A DNA stretch of 64,000 nucleotides from Basidiobolus meristosporus CBS 931.73 (GCA_002104905.1 MCFE01000056.1:124001-188000), one strand, 5' to 3'. Positions 47,130 through 56,592 are shown, counted from the first letter of the stretch. Program-made: numbers and translations. Notes: a model not told the origin generated them from the letters alone.

Positions 47130-47652
47130 GCTGAGATAGTGATTTGAAGGAGAGACCGATCAGATTTATATATAGGGTGGTGAGAGTAAGCATATGTAGC
47201 AGCATGCATATAGCTTTCGACGCGTTCGCCTTGCATTCATACGATAAGACTTGGATTAAATGCTAAGCTGGGTAAATCAATATGATGCAGGCTTGTTTGT
47301 AGGTTCATCATCTTGTTAGCTTTCCCACAATTCGATATTTTGGGCGCAATGGTTGCTTATTGAGTGCTTGTGGGCTCTAATGATCGACATATCTATCACA
47401 CCGACCCTTGATCGTTGAAAAGGCACAGTGTCTGAAGTGTGAAGTAATTTTGCTTGTGGATGTCAAGCAATGGATATAATATCAGCCTTCTGCTCTCATA
47501 AATCCCGTAACTAAGCACTGTATTGAGCGGGCTATTTTTTCGAGGTTCAAGTAGCTGCAGCCTATCATATCTATAAATATATACACCCGTCAACGTATTG
47601 TAAGTAAACATCGTTTATTGTGTACTTGGTAACAAGAGGGTATCTAGAATTT
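47130..47652. other. array spacer
   Basis: Promoter of member 8 on the left; no recognisable gene in the rest. Confidence 0.4.
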
Positions 47653-48009
47653 CTAATAGTCGTCATAACCATCACCACGGCCACCACCATACTTCTTTCT
47701 TCCATGTCCATTGCCATCATAGTCATACTTCTTTCTTCTCCCGTGACCGTGACCATCGTAATCATCCTCGTAGTCATCTCCATCGTATCTCCTTCTTCCA
47801 CGACCATTACCGTCATAATCGTCATCGTAGTCGTTGCCATACTTCTTTCTTCTTCCATGACCATTGCCGTCATAATCATCGTCATAGTCACCGCCATCAC
47901 CATGACCTACCCCCTTGTAGTCAGGATCGTAAGAGCGCTCAAGGACTGAAGCATTGATGGCCAACGCAGCGGAGATGACAAGGAGAAGCTTTGCAATGGA
48001 GTATTTCAT
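47653..48009 (-). CDS. Array member 9: secreted Asp/Tyr/Gly repeat protein
   Basis: 118 aa. Signal MKYSIAKLLLVISAALAINA, block SVLERSYDPDYKGVGHGDGG, then repeats with separators HGRRKKYG, GRGRRRYDG, HGRRKKYD and GRKKYGG. The end is GRGDGYDDY. One repeat reads DDYEDDYDG. The start is the signal Met, with TATA-like ATTTATAGG about 45 nt upstream. Confidence 0.8.
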   Translation of the reverse strand: MKYSIAKLLLVISAALAINASVLERSYDPDYKGVGHGDGGDYDDDYDGNGHGRRKKYGNDYDDDYDGNGRGRRRYDGDDYEDDYDGHGHGRRKKYDYDGNGHGRKKYGGGRGDGYDDY

Positions 48010-48315
48010 CTTGAGATGGTGATTTGAAGGAGTGAACGACTGGATGTATTTATAGGATAATGAGAGTAGACGCATGCAGTAGCACACTTTATCAGTGTTG
48101 TTGATTTGTATCGGTGGACTGCACAGCGCTAACAGTGATGTGTGATCTCATCTTATGAGGTAGTTGATTTATGCCAAAACTTGCGTTCAACATGTGATCG
48201 GATTTGATTAATATGTCAACTATGGTTACCGCTATTCCCATGTTTAATGGCTCAATCACGTAGAATCGATCAAAGGAGATAGTGTTGTGCCCTGAGCTGA
48301 AGTTTGGAGAGTGAA

Positions 48316-48388
48316 GGGGCGTTGGCCTAATGGATAAGGCATCAGACTTCGGATCTGGGGATTGTGGGTTCGAGTCCCATGCGCCTCG
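48316..48388 (+). tRNA. tRNA-Arg (anticodon TCG), copy 1
   Basis: A 73-nt cloverleaf can be folded by hand. The acceptor is GGGGCGT with GCGCCTC (one G-T and one T-G pair) and G as discriminator. The D stem is GCC/GGC, the anticodon stem TCAGA/TCTGG with loop CTTCGGA (anticodon TCG), and the T arm GTGGG TTCGAGT CCCAT. There is no intron. A TTTT terminator follows at once. The strand is opposite to the protein array. Confidence 0.95.
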
Positions 48389-48625
48389 TTTTAGTATTTC
48401 AGCACCTCGATCCAGATTGGGTCAATCGCACTTTTTCTAACACTTCACCATGTTCGCCATTTCGGTGATTATCGGATGATTTGGATCAACTTCCAACACT
48501 TAAGCTGCCATTTTATGCTTTGCTAACGTCGCGTTGATAACCTTATAAATGGATACACCTCTCAACATACCATGTGTAAATATCAGTTTATTGAGTATCT
48601 GGTATCAAAAAGGTATCTCAAGTCT

Positions 48626-48991
48626 CTAGTAGTCTTCATAGCCATCACCACGACCACCACCACCATGCCTCTTTCTCCCATCGTAGTCATCATCGTAATC
48701 ATTGCCATGCTTCTTTCTTCTTCCATGACCGTGGCCATCGTAATCGTCGTCGTAGTCATCACCATTATATCTCCTTCTTCTTCCACCGCCATTGCCATCG
48801 TAGTCGTCGTCATAGTCATCACCATATTTCTTTCCTCTTCCATGGCCATTGCCGTCATAATCATCATCGTAGTCACCACCGCCATGACCTACCCCCTTGT
48901 AGTCAGGGTCGTAGGAACGCTCAAGGACTGTAGCATTGATAGCCAACGCAGCAGAGATGACAAGGAGAAGCTTTGCAACGGAGTATTTCAT
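48626..48991 (-). CDS. Array member 10: secreted Asp/Tyr/Gly repeat protein
   Basis: 121 aa. Signal MKYSVAKLLLVISAALAINA, block TVLERSYDPDYKGVGHGGGD, four repeats with separators HGRGKKYG, GGRRRRYNG, HGRRKKHG and RKRHGG. The end is GRGDGYEDY. RRRR is the longest basic run of the array. The start is the signal Met; the frame is open 42 codons further upstream but without signal character. Confidence 0.8.
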   Translation of the reverse strand: MKYSVAKLLLVISAALAINATVLERSYDPDYKGVGHGGGDYDDDYDGNGHGRGKKYGDDYDDDYDGNGGGRRRRYNGDDYDDDYDGHGHGRRKKHGNDYDDDYDGRKRHGGGGRGDGYEDY

Positions 48992-49549
48992 CTTGAGATA
49001 GTGATTTGAAGGAGTAGCTGACCGAATGTATTTATAGGATAATGAGGGTAGACGCATGCAATAGCACACATTATCAGTTTTGTCGATTTGTATCGGTGAG
49101 CTGCACGGCACTAACATTGATGTGGGATCCCTTCTTATGAAGGAGTTGATTTATGCCAATACTTGCGTTTAACATGTGTTCAGATTCGAAGGATACGTCG
49201 AATAGGGTTACTACTATATCTCCAGATTTTGGTCCAACACGGTATTGGATTTTAAGTAGGTTCATAGAATTGCTAAAGAAGGGTAGTCTTCTACCCTGAG
49301 CTGGACTTTGAAGTGTTATGAAATCCAGGCCAGTTCCCGTCCTTCTGTTTGGTGTAACAAGGTCTGTCCTTTATTTTAGCGTAGGATCTACTTTTTATAC
49401 ATTTCTCGATCATTTGCATACAACTTGTCTTACTTTAGCCCATCAGTCTTTGATCATTTTTGATGATTTTTGGTGTTGACGCATCTCTATATGCGACAAC
49501 TTGCTGCCTGTTCTGGTCGGGATTCAGACTTTCATAACAGAAGAGTGAG
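48992..49549. other. array spacer upstream of tRNA copy 2
   Basis: The part to about 49160 resembles the spacer upstream of members 9 and 11. The rest is unique and carries no recognisable gene. Confidence 0.4.
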
Positions 49550-49622
49550 GGGGCGTTGGCCTAATGGATAAGGCATCAGACTTCGGATCTGGGGATTGTG
49601 GGTTCGAGTCCCATGCGCCTCG
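49550..49622 (+). tRNA. tRNA-Arg (anticodon TCG), copy 2
   Basis: Identical over 73 nt to copy 1, with different flanks (preceded by GAGTGAG, followed by TATTTT). Anticodon loop CTTCGGA. Confidence 0.95.
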
Positions 49623-50284
49623 TATTTTGTGCTTCATCGTTAGATGTCTCGAACTAGAGCCATAATAGCATTTAGCTCTGCAAATATTTTCACAGTTTAG
49701 ACATTTAGCAACTGCTAAAGCAATTGCAACAAAATTATAGACATCACATACTGCTACTCTGTGCTCGTAGCAGGATGAGGCCAGAGGAACCCACCACTGG
49801 TTTTGGGCAATTTAATTGCAATCTCACCAGTAAATCCATTTTTCCGTTGTCGTTAACATACTTCTTCCTTTCCAGATTGTTCGAAGAGTAATAAAATCCT
49901 CGAAATGCCCTAGCCCATGCCGATGTGTCCGTACAAAGTAGAACCGGAGGATTTCTATACAGCACATCGGTGTTATGATTCGCATTTGATAGAGTAGCAT
50001 AGTGTTTTGATGTCTGCAGTTGTATTATATATGAAACTAGCAGTAATCATCATCAGTGTCCTTGAAATGCTCGTGCTCATGTCCTTTCATTTACTTCGTA
50101 TTAGCGTGACTATTAAAAACAAGTGAATTACCTAGTGAACAAGAAAAAATATAGCAGAGCACCTGCATTTGTAGGAAATATAATATATTCTCTGTTTAGG
50201 AAGTAATAATTCTTTGTGAAAGTACTGTTTATTAAGTTGTATAACGAGGTTAAGTCTTTGGTATCCAGAGGGTATCTTAAGTCT
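49623..50284. other. array spacer, unassigned
   Basis: A 73-codon minus-strand frame (49744-49965) has no signal peptide or known motif and is not called. No other feature is seen. Confidence 0.35.
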
Positions 50285-50665
50285 CTAATAGTCGTCGTAG
50301 TCATCACCATGGCCACGGCCACCACTATACTTCCTTCTTCCATGGCCATTGCCATCACCATCATAGTCATTATCGTAATCATTGCCATACTTCTTTCTTT
50401 TTCCGTGACCGTGGCCATCGTAGTCATCTCCATCATATCTCCTTCTTCCACGGCCATTACCATCGTAATCATCGTCGTAGTTGCCACCTCCACCGCCGCC
50501 ATATCTCCTTCCGTGACCATTGCCGTCATAATCATCGTCATAGTCACCGCCACCACCATGACCTACCCCCTTGTAGTCAGGATCGTAAGAGCGCTCAAGG
50601 ACTGAAGCATTGATGGCCAACGCAGCAGAGATGACAAGGAGAAGCTTTGCAATGGAGTATTTCAT
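50285..50665 (-). CDS. Array member 11: secreted Asp/Tyr/Gly repeat protein
   Basis: 126 aa. Signal MKYSIAKLLLVISAALAINA, block SVLERSYDPDYKGVGHGGGG. Separators are HGRRYGG, GRGRRRYDG, HGKRKKYG and HGRRKYSG. One unit is changed to NDYDNDYDGDGNG. The end is GRGHGDDYDDY. It is the duplicate of member 9, sharing its upstream about 500 bp including a tRNA. Confidence 0.8.
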   Translation of the reverse strand: MKYSIAKLLLVISAALAINASVLERSYDPDYKGVGHGGGGDYDDDYDGNGHGRRYGGGGGGNYDDDYDGNGRGRRRYDGDDYDGHGHGKRKKYGNDYDNDYDGDGNGHGRRKYSGGRGHGDDYDDY

Positions 50666-50971
50666 CTTGAGATGGTGATTTGAAGGCGTGAACGACTGGA
50701 TGCATTTATAGGATAATGAGAGTAGACGCATGTAGTAGCACACTTTATCAGTGTTGTTGATTTGTATCGGTGGACTGCACAGCGCTAACAGTGATGTGTG
50801 ATCTCATCTTATGAGGTAGTTGATTTATGCCAAAACTTGCGTTCAACATGTGATCGGATTTGATTGATATGTCAACTATGGTTACCACTATTTCCATGCT
50901 TAATGGCTTAATCACGTAGAATCGATCAAAGGAGATAGTGTTGTGCCCTGAGCTGAAGTTTGGAGAGTGAA

Positions 50972-51044
50972 GGGGCGTTGGCCTAATGGATAAGGCATCA
51001 GACTTCGGATCTGGGGATTGTGGGTTCGAGTCCCATGCGCCTCG
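50972..51044 (+). tRNA. tRNA-Arg (anticodon TCG), copy 3
   Basis: Identical to copies 1, 2 and 4. The flanking DNA on both sides (about 50746-51250) is almost the same as that of copy 1, so it duplicated as part of a larger block. A TTTT terminator follows. Confidence 0.95.
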
Positions 51045-51281
51045 TTTTAGTATTTCAGCACCTCGATCCAGATTGGGTCAATCGCACTTTTTCTAACACT
51101 TCACCATGTTCGCCATTTCGGTGATTATCGGATGATTTGGATCAACTTCCAACATTTAAGCTGCCATTTTATGCTTTGCTAACGTTGCGTTGATAGCCTT
51201 GTAAATAGATAAACCTCTCAACATACCATGTGTAAATATCAGTTTATTGAGTATCTGGTATCAAAAAGGTATCTCAAGTCT

Positions 51282-51662
51282 CTAATAATCGTCATAACCA
51301 TCACCTCGGCCGCCGCCACCACGACCACCATACTTCTTTCTTCCATTACCATCGTAGTCATCATCGTAATCATTGTCATACTTCTTTCTCTTTCCGTGAC
51401 CGTGGCCATCGTAGTCATCGTCGTAGTCATTGCCGTCATATCTACTTCCTCTTCCGCGACCATTGCCATCGTAGTCGTCGTCATAGTCATCGCCGTACTT
51501 CTTTCTTCTTCCGTGACCGTGGCCATCATAGTCATCATCATAGTCACCGCCACCATGACCTACCCCCTTGTAGTCAGGATCGTAAGAGCGCTCAAGAACT
51601 GTAGCATTGATAGCTAGCGCAGCGGAGATGACAAGGAGAAGCTTTGCAATGGAGTATTTCAT
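51282..51662 (-). CDS. Array member 12: secreted Asp/Tyr/Gly repeat protein
   Basis: 126 aa. Signal MKYSIAKLLLVISAALAINA, block TVLERSYDPDYKGVGHGGGD, four DYDDDYDG units with separators HGRRKKYG, GRGSRYDG, HGKRKKYD and GRKKYGG. The end is GGRGDGYDDY. A TATA-like TTTATATACAGG lies about 35 nt upstream on the minus strand. Confidence 0.8.
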   Translation of the reverse strand: MKYSIAKLLLVISAALAINATVLERSYDPDYKGVGHGGGDYDDDYDGHGHGRRKKYGDDYDDDYDGNGRGRGSRYDGNDYDDDYDGHGHGKRKKYDNDYDDDYDGNGRKKYGGRGGGGRGDGYDDY

Positions 51663-51984
51663 GCTGAGATAGTGATTTGAAGGAGGGCCGATCAGATTTA
51701 TATACAGGGTGGTGAGAGTAAGCATAAGCAGTAGCACAAGCAGTAGCATGCTTCATCAGTGTTGGCGATTTGTATTGATGATTTAAGCTGCACAGCACTA
51801 ACATTGATGTATGCTCCCATCTTGTGATAGAATCAACTTGTGTCAACATTTGCGTTCAACATGTGTTCGGATGTGATTGATATGCCAACTATGGCTACCG
51901 CTGTTTCCATACTTAATGGCTCAGCCATATAGAATTGATAAAAAGAGAGAGCAGTTTACCCTGAGCTACACATTTGAGAGTGAA
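51663..51984. other. array spacer upstream of tRNA copy 4
   Basis: Diverged version of the spacer preceding tRNA copies 1 and 3. It shares the GTGTTCGGATGTGATTGATA-like block and CCCTGAGCT just before the tRNA. Confidence 0.5.
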
Positions 51985-52057
51985 GGGGCGTTGGCCTAAT
52001 GGATAAGGCATCAGACTTCGGATCTGGGGATTGTGGGTTCGAGTCCCATGCGCCTCG
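51985..52057 (+). tRNA. tRNA-Arg (anticodon TCG), copy 4
   Basis: Identical 73-nt sequence to the other three copies. Followed by TTTTT. Confidence 0.95.
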
Positions 52058-52291
52058 TTTTTGTAATTTCAACTCCATAATCGAAATGGAGTCAGTAACA
52101 CTGTTTGAATTATTCGCCAAGGTCACCATTTCGAAGTAAATCAAACAATTTGGATATTTCAATTTCCAACTTGAAAGTTTTAGCGTTACATTTTGATACC
52201 CTTGTAGGTAGCCACAATTCTGAACATGTCATGTGTAAATGTTGGTTTATTGTGTATTTGGTATTTGGTACCAAGAAGGTATCTCAAGTCT

Positions 52292-52678
52292 CTAATAATC
52301 GTCATAACCATCACCTCGGCCGCCGCCGCCACCGCCGTACTTCTTTCTTCCATGACCATTACCATCATAATCGTCGTCATAATCATTGTCATACTTCTTT
52401 CTTCTTCCGTGACCATGACCATCGTAGTCATCGTCGTAGTCATCCCCGTCATATCTCCTTCTTCTTCCACGGCCATTACCATCATAATCATCATCGTAGT
52501 CGTTACCATACTTCTTTCTTCCTCCATGGCCATTACCGTCATAATCATCGTCATAGTCACCACCACCACCGTGACCTACCCCCTTGTAGTCAGGATCGTA
52601 AGAGCGCTCAAGGACTGAAGCATTGATAGCCAACGCAGCGGAGATGACAAGGAGAAGCTTTGCAACGGAGTATTTCAT
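52292..52678 (-). CDS. Array member 13: secreted Asp/Tyr/Gly repeat protein
   Basis: 128 aa. Signal MKYSVAKLLLVISAALAINA, block SVLERSYDPDYKGVGHGGGG, and four full DYDDDYDG units with separators HGGRKKYG, GRRRRYDG, HGRRKKYD and GRKKYGG. The end is GGRGDGYDDY. It is the last member of the continuous array. Confidence 0.8.
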   Translation of the reverse strand: MKYSVAKLLLVISAALAINASVLERSYDPDYKGVGHGGGGDYDDDYDGNGHGGRKKYGNDYDDDYDGNGRGRRRRYDGDDYDDDYDGHGHGRRKKYDNDYDDDYDGNGHGRKKYGGGGGGRGDGYDDY

Positions 52679-53667
52679 GTTGATATAATGATTGGAAATA
52701 ATCAGAAGATCAAGGCATTTATACATATTACAATGCAAGAATATGCAGAAGCACGCCCATCAGTGTTTGCTGATCACACGTACAGTGTTGAGGAGAGATG
52801 TCCGTAGCATTCATGGCTTTAATCTAGTGCGCATTTAGCAGTTTTATAATGCGATATGTGTTGTTGGTTAAGCACACTCAGTACCAAACTACCTGTGCTG
52901 ACAACTCAGCTTGTAAGCTGTACATCAATTAGATGCTTCCCAACTTGTGCTATACTTGCAGTCATGGCTCTTTCTGCAGGTGACTTGAGTTTGATATGTC
53001 CAGATGCATATTATGTTTTGAAATCAGATTTTCTTGAGTGCCAATGACACGCCTGTGGTAATGCTGTACGTAGGTTTTCTGGCCAACGAGAAGCAGTAGT
53101 CAGTCATATAGTATTGTGGCATATTTCTAAATGGAATTCTGAGTCAGTTTACTTCAGGCCACTACACTGTGCAATATTCCTAGCAACGGCCAGACATTTC
53201 TTTGTAGCATATCAACCAGCAACAGTAGTAGCAGTAGTAGTTAAAATCATCGTTGGTGAAGCGTTTCAGCAGATTGAAATAATAGGAAGCAAAGTATAAC
53301 GTGCTTTATGTTTGCTTGCTTAGACTCACGGTGAAATGCCACTCTCAATTTGCGAGATAAATACATTCAAGCACCTGAATACGGGGTAACCCAAGGAGAA
53401 TTTTAGTGGCGAAATTTGTCAGGTATTTAGTTCGGATATATTCGGATATATTGTATTAGGTAACCACTCCAAATAGATAATCCACAATTTCCTTTTATGA
53501 CCCACTGTTCTTCGCGGAGGTTACTAATGGGGAAATGTTTTATTGATATGAGGAACGTTCTCTAGTTGGAATGACAAGATATTTTATATGTTCTAGATGT
53601 ATGGCAAGCGTTTCTATTTAAATAGGCCTGTTAGCATTTTCTATCACTGGAAACGAATCTAAGCAAA
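52679..53667. other. intergenic between array and bacterial-type gene
   Basis: No gene recognised. A small AGTAGTAGCAGTAGTAG microsatellite lies at 53224-53242. A tandem TTCGGATATA repeat lies at about 53432-53450. A TATTTAAATA box lies at 53615-53624, upstream of the next gene. Confidence 0.4.
53615..53624 (+). promoter_or_regulatory. TATA-like box before the bacterial-type gene
   Basis: TATTTAAATA, a palindromic AT box, lies 44-53 nt before the ATG at 53668. There is no Shine-Dalgarno sequence between it and the ATG (CTAAGCAAAATG). This looks eukaryotic rather than bacterial. Confidence 0.45.
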
Positions 53668-55599
53668 ATGAGACATGTAATTATTGGAGGTGTAGCCGGA
53701 GGAGCAACAGCAGCCGCCCGATTGAGAAGAGTGGATGAGACGGCTGAGATCATTTTATTGGAGAAGGGTCCCTATATCTCTTACGCCAACTGTGGTTTGC
53801 CGTACTATATCGGCGGAGTCATTGCTAAACGCGAAAAACTGCTGCTGCAGACGCCAAAGTCGTTTGGTACGCGTTTCCGTATTGACGTCAGAATAGAGAG
53901 CAAAGTAATTGCCATCCATCCAGAGGATAAAAGCCTGACCATTCGTAGGGCAAATGGAGAAGAATACAAAGAAACTTACGACAAGCTGCTACTATCACCA
54001 GGTGCCAATCCCGTGAAGCCGCCATTGGAGGGTATCAATTCCGAAGGCATATTCACCCTGCGCAACGTAGAAGATACCGACCATATCAAAGCGTACATTG
54101 CTGAGAAACAGGTAAAGCGTGCCGTAGTAGTAGGTGCCGGTTTTATCGGGCTGGAGATGGCGGAGAACCTGCACCATGCCGGGGTGGCTGTTTCCGTAGT
54201 CGAAATGGGCAACCAGGTTATGGCTCCTATCGACTTCTCTATGGCAGCGTATATCCATCAACACTTGACACAAAAGGGCACATCTTTATATCTTGAAGAA
54301 GGTGTTACGCACTTCCAGCGTACAGACAGCGGCATTACTGTTTTCCTGAAAAGTGGCAGGACCATTCCTGCCGATATGGTATTACTCTCTATCGGCGTGC
54401 GTCCAGCAACAGCATTGGCGCAACAGGCCGGCTTGAAGTTGGGAGAGACGGGTGGCATCTGGGTAGATAAACACTTGGAAACCTCCCAAAAGGATATCTA
54501 TGCAGTGGGTGATGCTATTGAATATCCTCATCCGTTGACCGGGAAACCGTGGCTCAACTATCTTGCCAATCCGGCTAATCGCCAAGGTCGTATCGTAGCC
54601 GATAACATGGTATTTGGCAACACGGTTTCTTATGAAGGGGCTATCGGTACTTCTATCGCCAAAGTATTCGATATGACTGTGGCTTCTACAGGACTGGCAG
54701 CCAAGCGTTTGAAGCAGTTGGGAATGGAGTATCAGAGTTCAGTTACCCACTCCTCTTCCCATGCAGGCTATTATCCGGACGCTTTGCCCTTGACGCTGAA
54801 GCTAACCTTTCACCCTAAGACTGGTAAGCTTTACGGTGCGCAATGTGTGGGCTACGAAGGAGTGGACAAGCGTATCGACCAAATAGCTGGAGTCATCAAA
54901 CATGGCGGGACGGTATATGACCTGACGGAAACTGAGCACACCTATGCACCCCCTTTCTCATCTGCCAAAGATCCTATAGCCATTGGTGGATATGTTGCCT
55001 CCAATATAATCAGCGGGGCTATGCCGGCTATTTCCTGGCGCGAACTCGTTGATGAGAAAGACCAAGTGATGATGTTTGATACCCGTACTGCCGAAGAATA
55101 CTCATTTGGCTCCATTCCGGGGGCTGTCAATGTTCCCTTGAATGAATTGCGTGAGCACATTGCTGAAATCCCGATGGATAAACCAGTTGTTCTATTCTGT
55201 GCCATAGGACTGCGCGGCTATCTAGCTCAGCGCATCTTGATGGGACGCGGTTATCGCAATGTTCGCAACCTAATCGGCGGCTATAAAACTTATTCCACCA
55301 GCGTAGCTCCTATTGCAAAGCCTTCTACCGAGGTTCCTTCACCACAAGAGGCTGGTGAGGCGACAAAGATAAACGTATGCGGGTTACAGTGTCCCGGGCC
55401 TATCATGCAGGTAATAGAAGCGATGAACAGCATTGCGGTTGGCAAACGTGTTACAGTCACGGCAACTGATGCAGGTTTGGCTCGTGACGCCTCTGCCTGG
55501 TGCGACACTACAGGCAACAAATTGATATCAAAGCATGAAGAAAAAGGTCGCTACACAGTTGTTCTAGAAAAAGGAGAACCCGCCACTAAACAGAATTGA
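53668..55599 (+). CDS. CoA-disulfide reductase-like flavoprotein fused to rhodanese and TusA domains (bacterial origin)
   Basis: 643 aa, intron-free. Residues 1-445: FAD/NAD(P) disulfide oxidoreductase with GGVAGGATAAARLRR (FAD), the redox Cys42 in YISYANCGLPYYIGG, VVVGAGFIGLEMAEN (NAD(P)) and YAVGDAIEY. Residues about 460-550: rhodanese, with FDTRTAEEYSFGSIPGAVNV and the persulfide Cys in FCAIGLRG. Residues about 565-640: TusA-like sulfur carrier, with INVCGLQCPGPIMQV. Enzymes with this layout reduce CoA-disulfide or persulfide/polysulfide and pass sulfane sulfur along. The architecture and sequence style are those of Bacteroidota. GC content is higher than the flanks. Horizontal transfer is the preferred reading; an assembly chimera is the alternative. 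Confidence 0.9.
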   Translation: MRHVIIGGVAGGATAAARLRRVDETAEIILLEKGPYISYANCGLPYYIGGVIAKREKLLLQTPKSFGTRFRIDVRIESKVIAIHPEDKSLTIRRANGEEYKETYDKLLLSPGANPVKPPLEGINSEGIFTLRNVEDTDHIKAYIAEKQVKRAVVVGAGFIGLEMAENLHHAGVAVSVVEMGNQVMAPIDFSMAAYIHQHLTQKGTSLYLEEGVTHFQRTDSGITVFLKSGRTIPADMVLLSIGVRPATALAQQAGLKLGETGGIWVDKHLETSQKDIYAVGDAIEYPHPLTGKPWLNYLANPANRQGRIVADNMVFGNTVSYEGAIGTSIAKVFDMTVASTGLAAKRLKQLGMEYQSSVTHSSSHAGYYPDALPLTLKLTFHPKTGKLYGAQCVGYEGVDKRIDQIAGVIKHGGTVYDLTETEHTYAPPFSSAKDPIAIGGYVASNIISGAMPAISWRELVDEKDQVMMFDTRTAEEYSFGSIPGAVNVPLNELREHIAEIPMDKPVVLFCAIGLRGYLAQRILMGRGYRNVRNLIGGYKTYSTSVAPIAKPSTEVPSPQEAGEATKINVCGLQCPGPIMQVIEAMNSIAVGKRVTVTATDAGLARDASAWCDTTGNKLISKHEEKGRYTVVLEKGEPATKQN

Positions 55600-56150
55600 A
55601 GCATTTTGCGTGGCTACAAAAATGCTCCACCTTCCTATAACATTAGTTTAGTTAGTTTCCCAATTTGGGATTATATAAAGTCATTTGCAATCATGCCATT
55701 CCATTCCATAAATGTATGAGGCTCTTGTGCTCACTAAATCCAGATCAATAATGCTCCCGATATTCTCAAAATAGTACATAATTGACCAATTCGTCTCTTG
55801 CTTCAAGATCTTGATATGGATTGAAAATGAATATGAATGCTAGCCAAAGAAGGCGATTGAAGGCAATACTTCAACTAATGTAATCCTCAATTGTTACAAA
55901 TACTTTCCTCGTACACAAATAGAACAGCTAATAGTACTAATTGATTGGATATTTGTCAGCCATTAGAAAATATCATACGATAAACTGGCTCTTTTTGTTA
56001 TGAAAGTCTTGCATATTGTAAGGCACGTGAAGTAAATGTAGGTTTTTTGATTTTCACATCATGAATATTGCATGTAAAGGGAGTTTTTAAACTTAAGTAA
56101 GCTCTGGCAAGACAACATGTAAAAATATTTATGAAGATCCCACAAATACA
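55600..56150. other. intergenic, AT-rich
   Basis: No gene or repeat recognised between the bacterial-type gene and the first copia LTR fragment. Confidence 0.4.
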
Positions 56151-56245
56151 TGTTGTAAGAGTTTTTGCGTTATTGGAAGTGATTAGAAGTACAAGTATAT
56201 CATGTGGTTATCACTTAATGATGGATTGAATGTAAAAGTTGTATT
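56151..56245 (-). repeat. copia LTR fragment
   Basis: The approximately 95 bp starting TGTTGTAAGAGTTTTTGCG correspond to the first part of the LTR that starts at 56246 (plus-strand reading). The fragment breaks off exactly where the next LTR begins, as if that copy inserted into an older LTR of the same family. Confidence 0.65.
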
Positions 56246-56592
56246 TGTTGCAAGAGTCTTGGCAATATTGGAAGTGATTGGCAGAACAAGTAGATTGTGT
56301 GGTTTTCACTTAATGATTTATTGAATGCAAAAGTAGTATTTATACTTTACATAGTCTTGGGATAATAAACACGTAGAATAGATTTAAGAAGGTCCCAAGA
56401 GCATGTGTGCAAAGTTAGGGGCTGTTTGGACAACTTATCCAATTTTCATGTTCTGGTACCTGATATGTGGGTGAAAATATTCCAAGTAGATCCCAACAAA
56501 AAATTTAGTCATTATTCCCTAAGATTTGTAGGTAATGATCAAAGTGACTAAGTTAGGTGAATATTTAAATGGAATTCCAAACTTTTACAACA
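56246..56592 (-). repeat. copia 3' LTR (minus strand)
   Basis: About 347 bp, TGTTGCAAGAGTCTTGG to TTTACAACA on the plus strand. On the minus strand it directly follows the polypurine tract GAGTGGGAG and the end of copia pol. It is homologous to 16603-17690 and 56856-57188. Confidence 0.8.

Noticed and set aside
42132-52626. Hydrophobic Ile/Val-rich plus-strand frames and Met/Thr-rich minus-strand frames over the array
   Set aside because: All are shadows of the Asp/Tyr/Gly repeat genes; repetitive codons keep every frame open. None has a signal or conserved start.
41722-52678. CRISPR-like or satellite array
   Set aside because: The repeats are coding, spacing is gene-sized and differs between copies, and there are tRNA genes between them.
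52856-53299. Short plus-strand frames (about 60 aa) between the array and the bacterial-type gene
   Set aside because: Nothing recognisable, no signal peptide resembling the array family, and they contain a simple AGT/AGC repeat.
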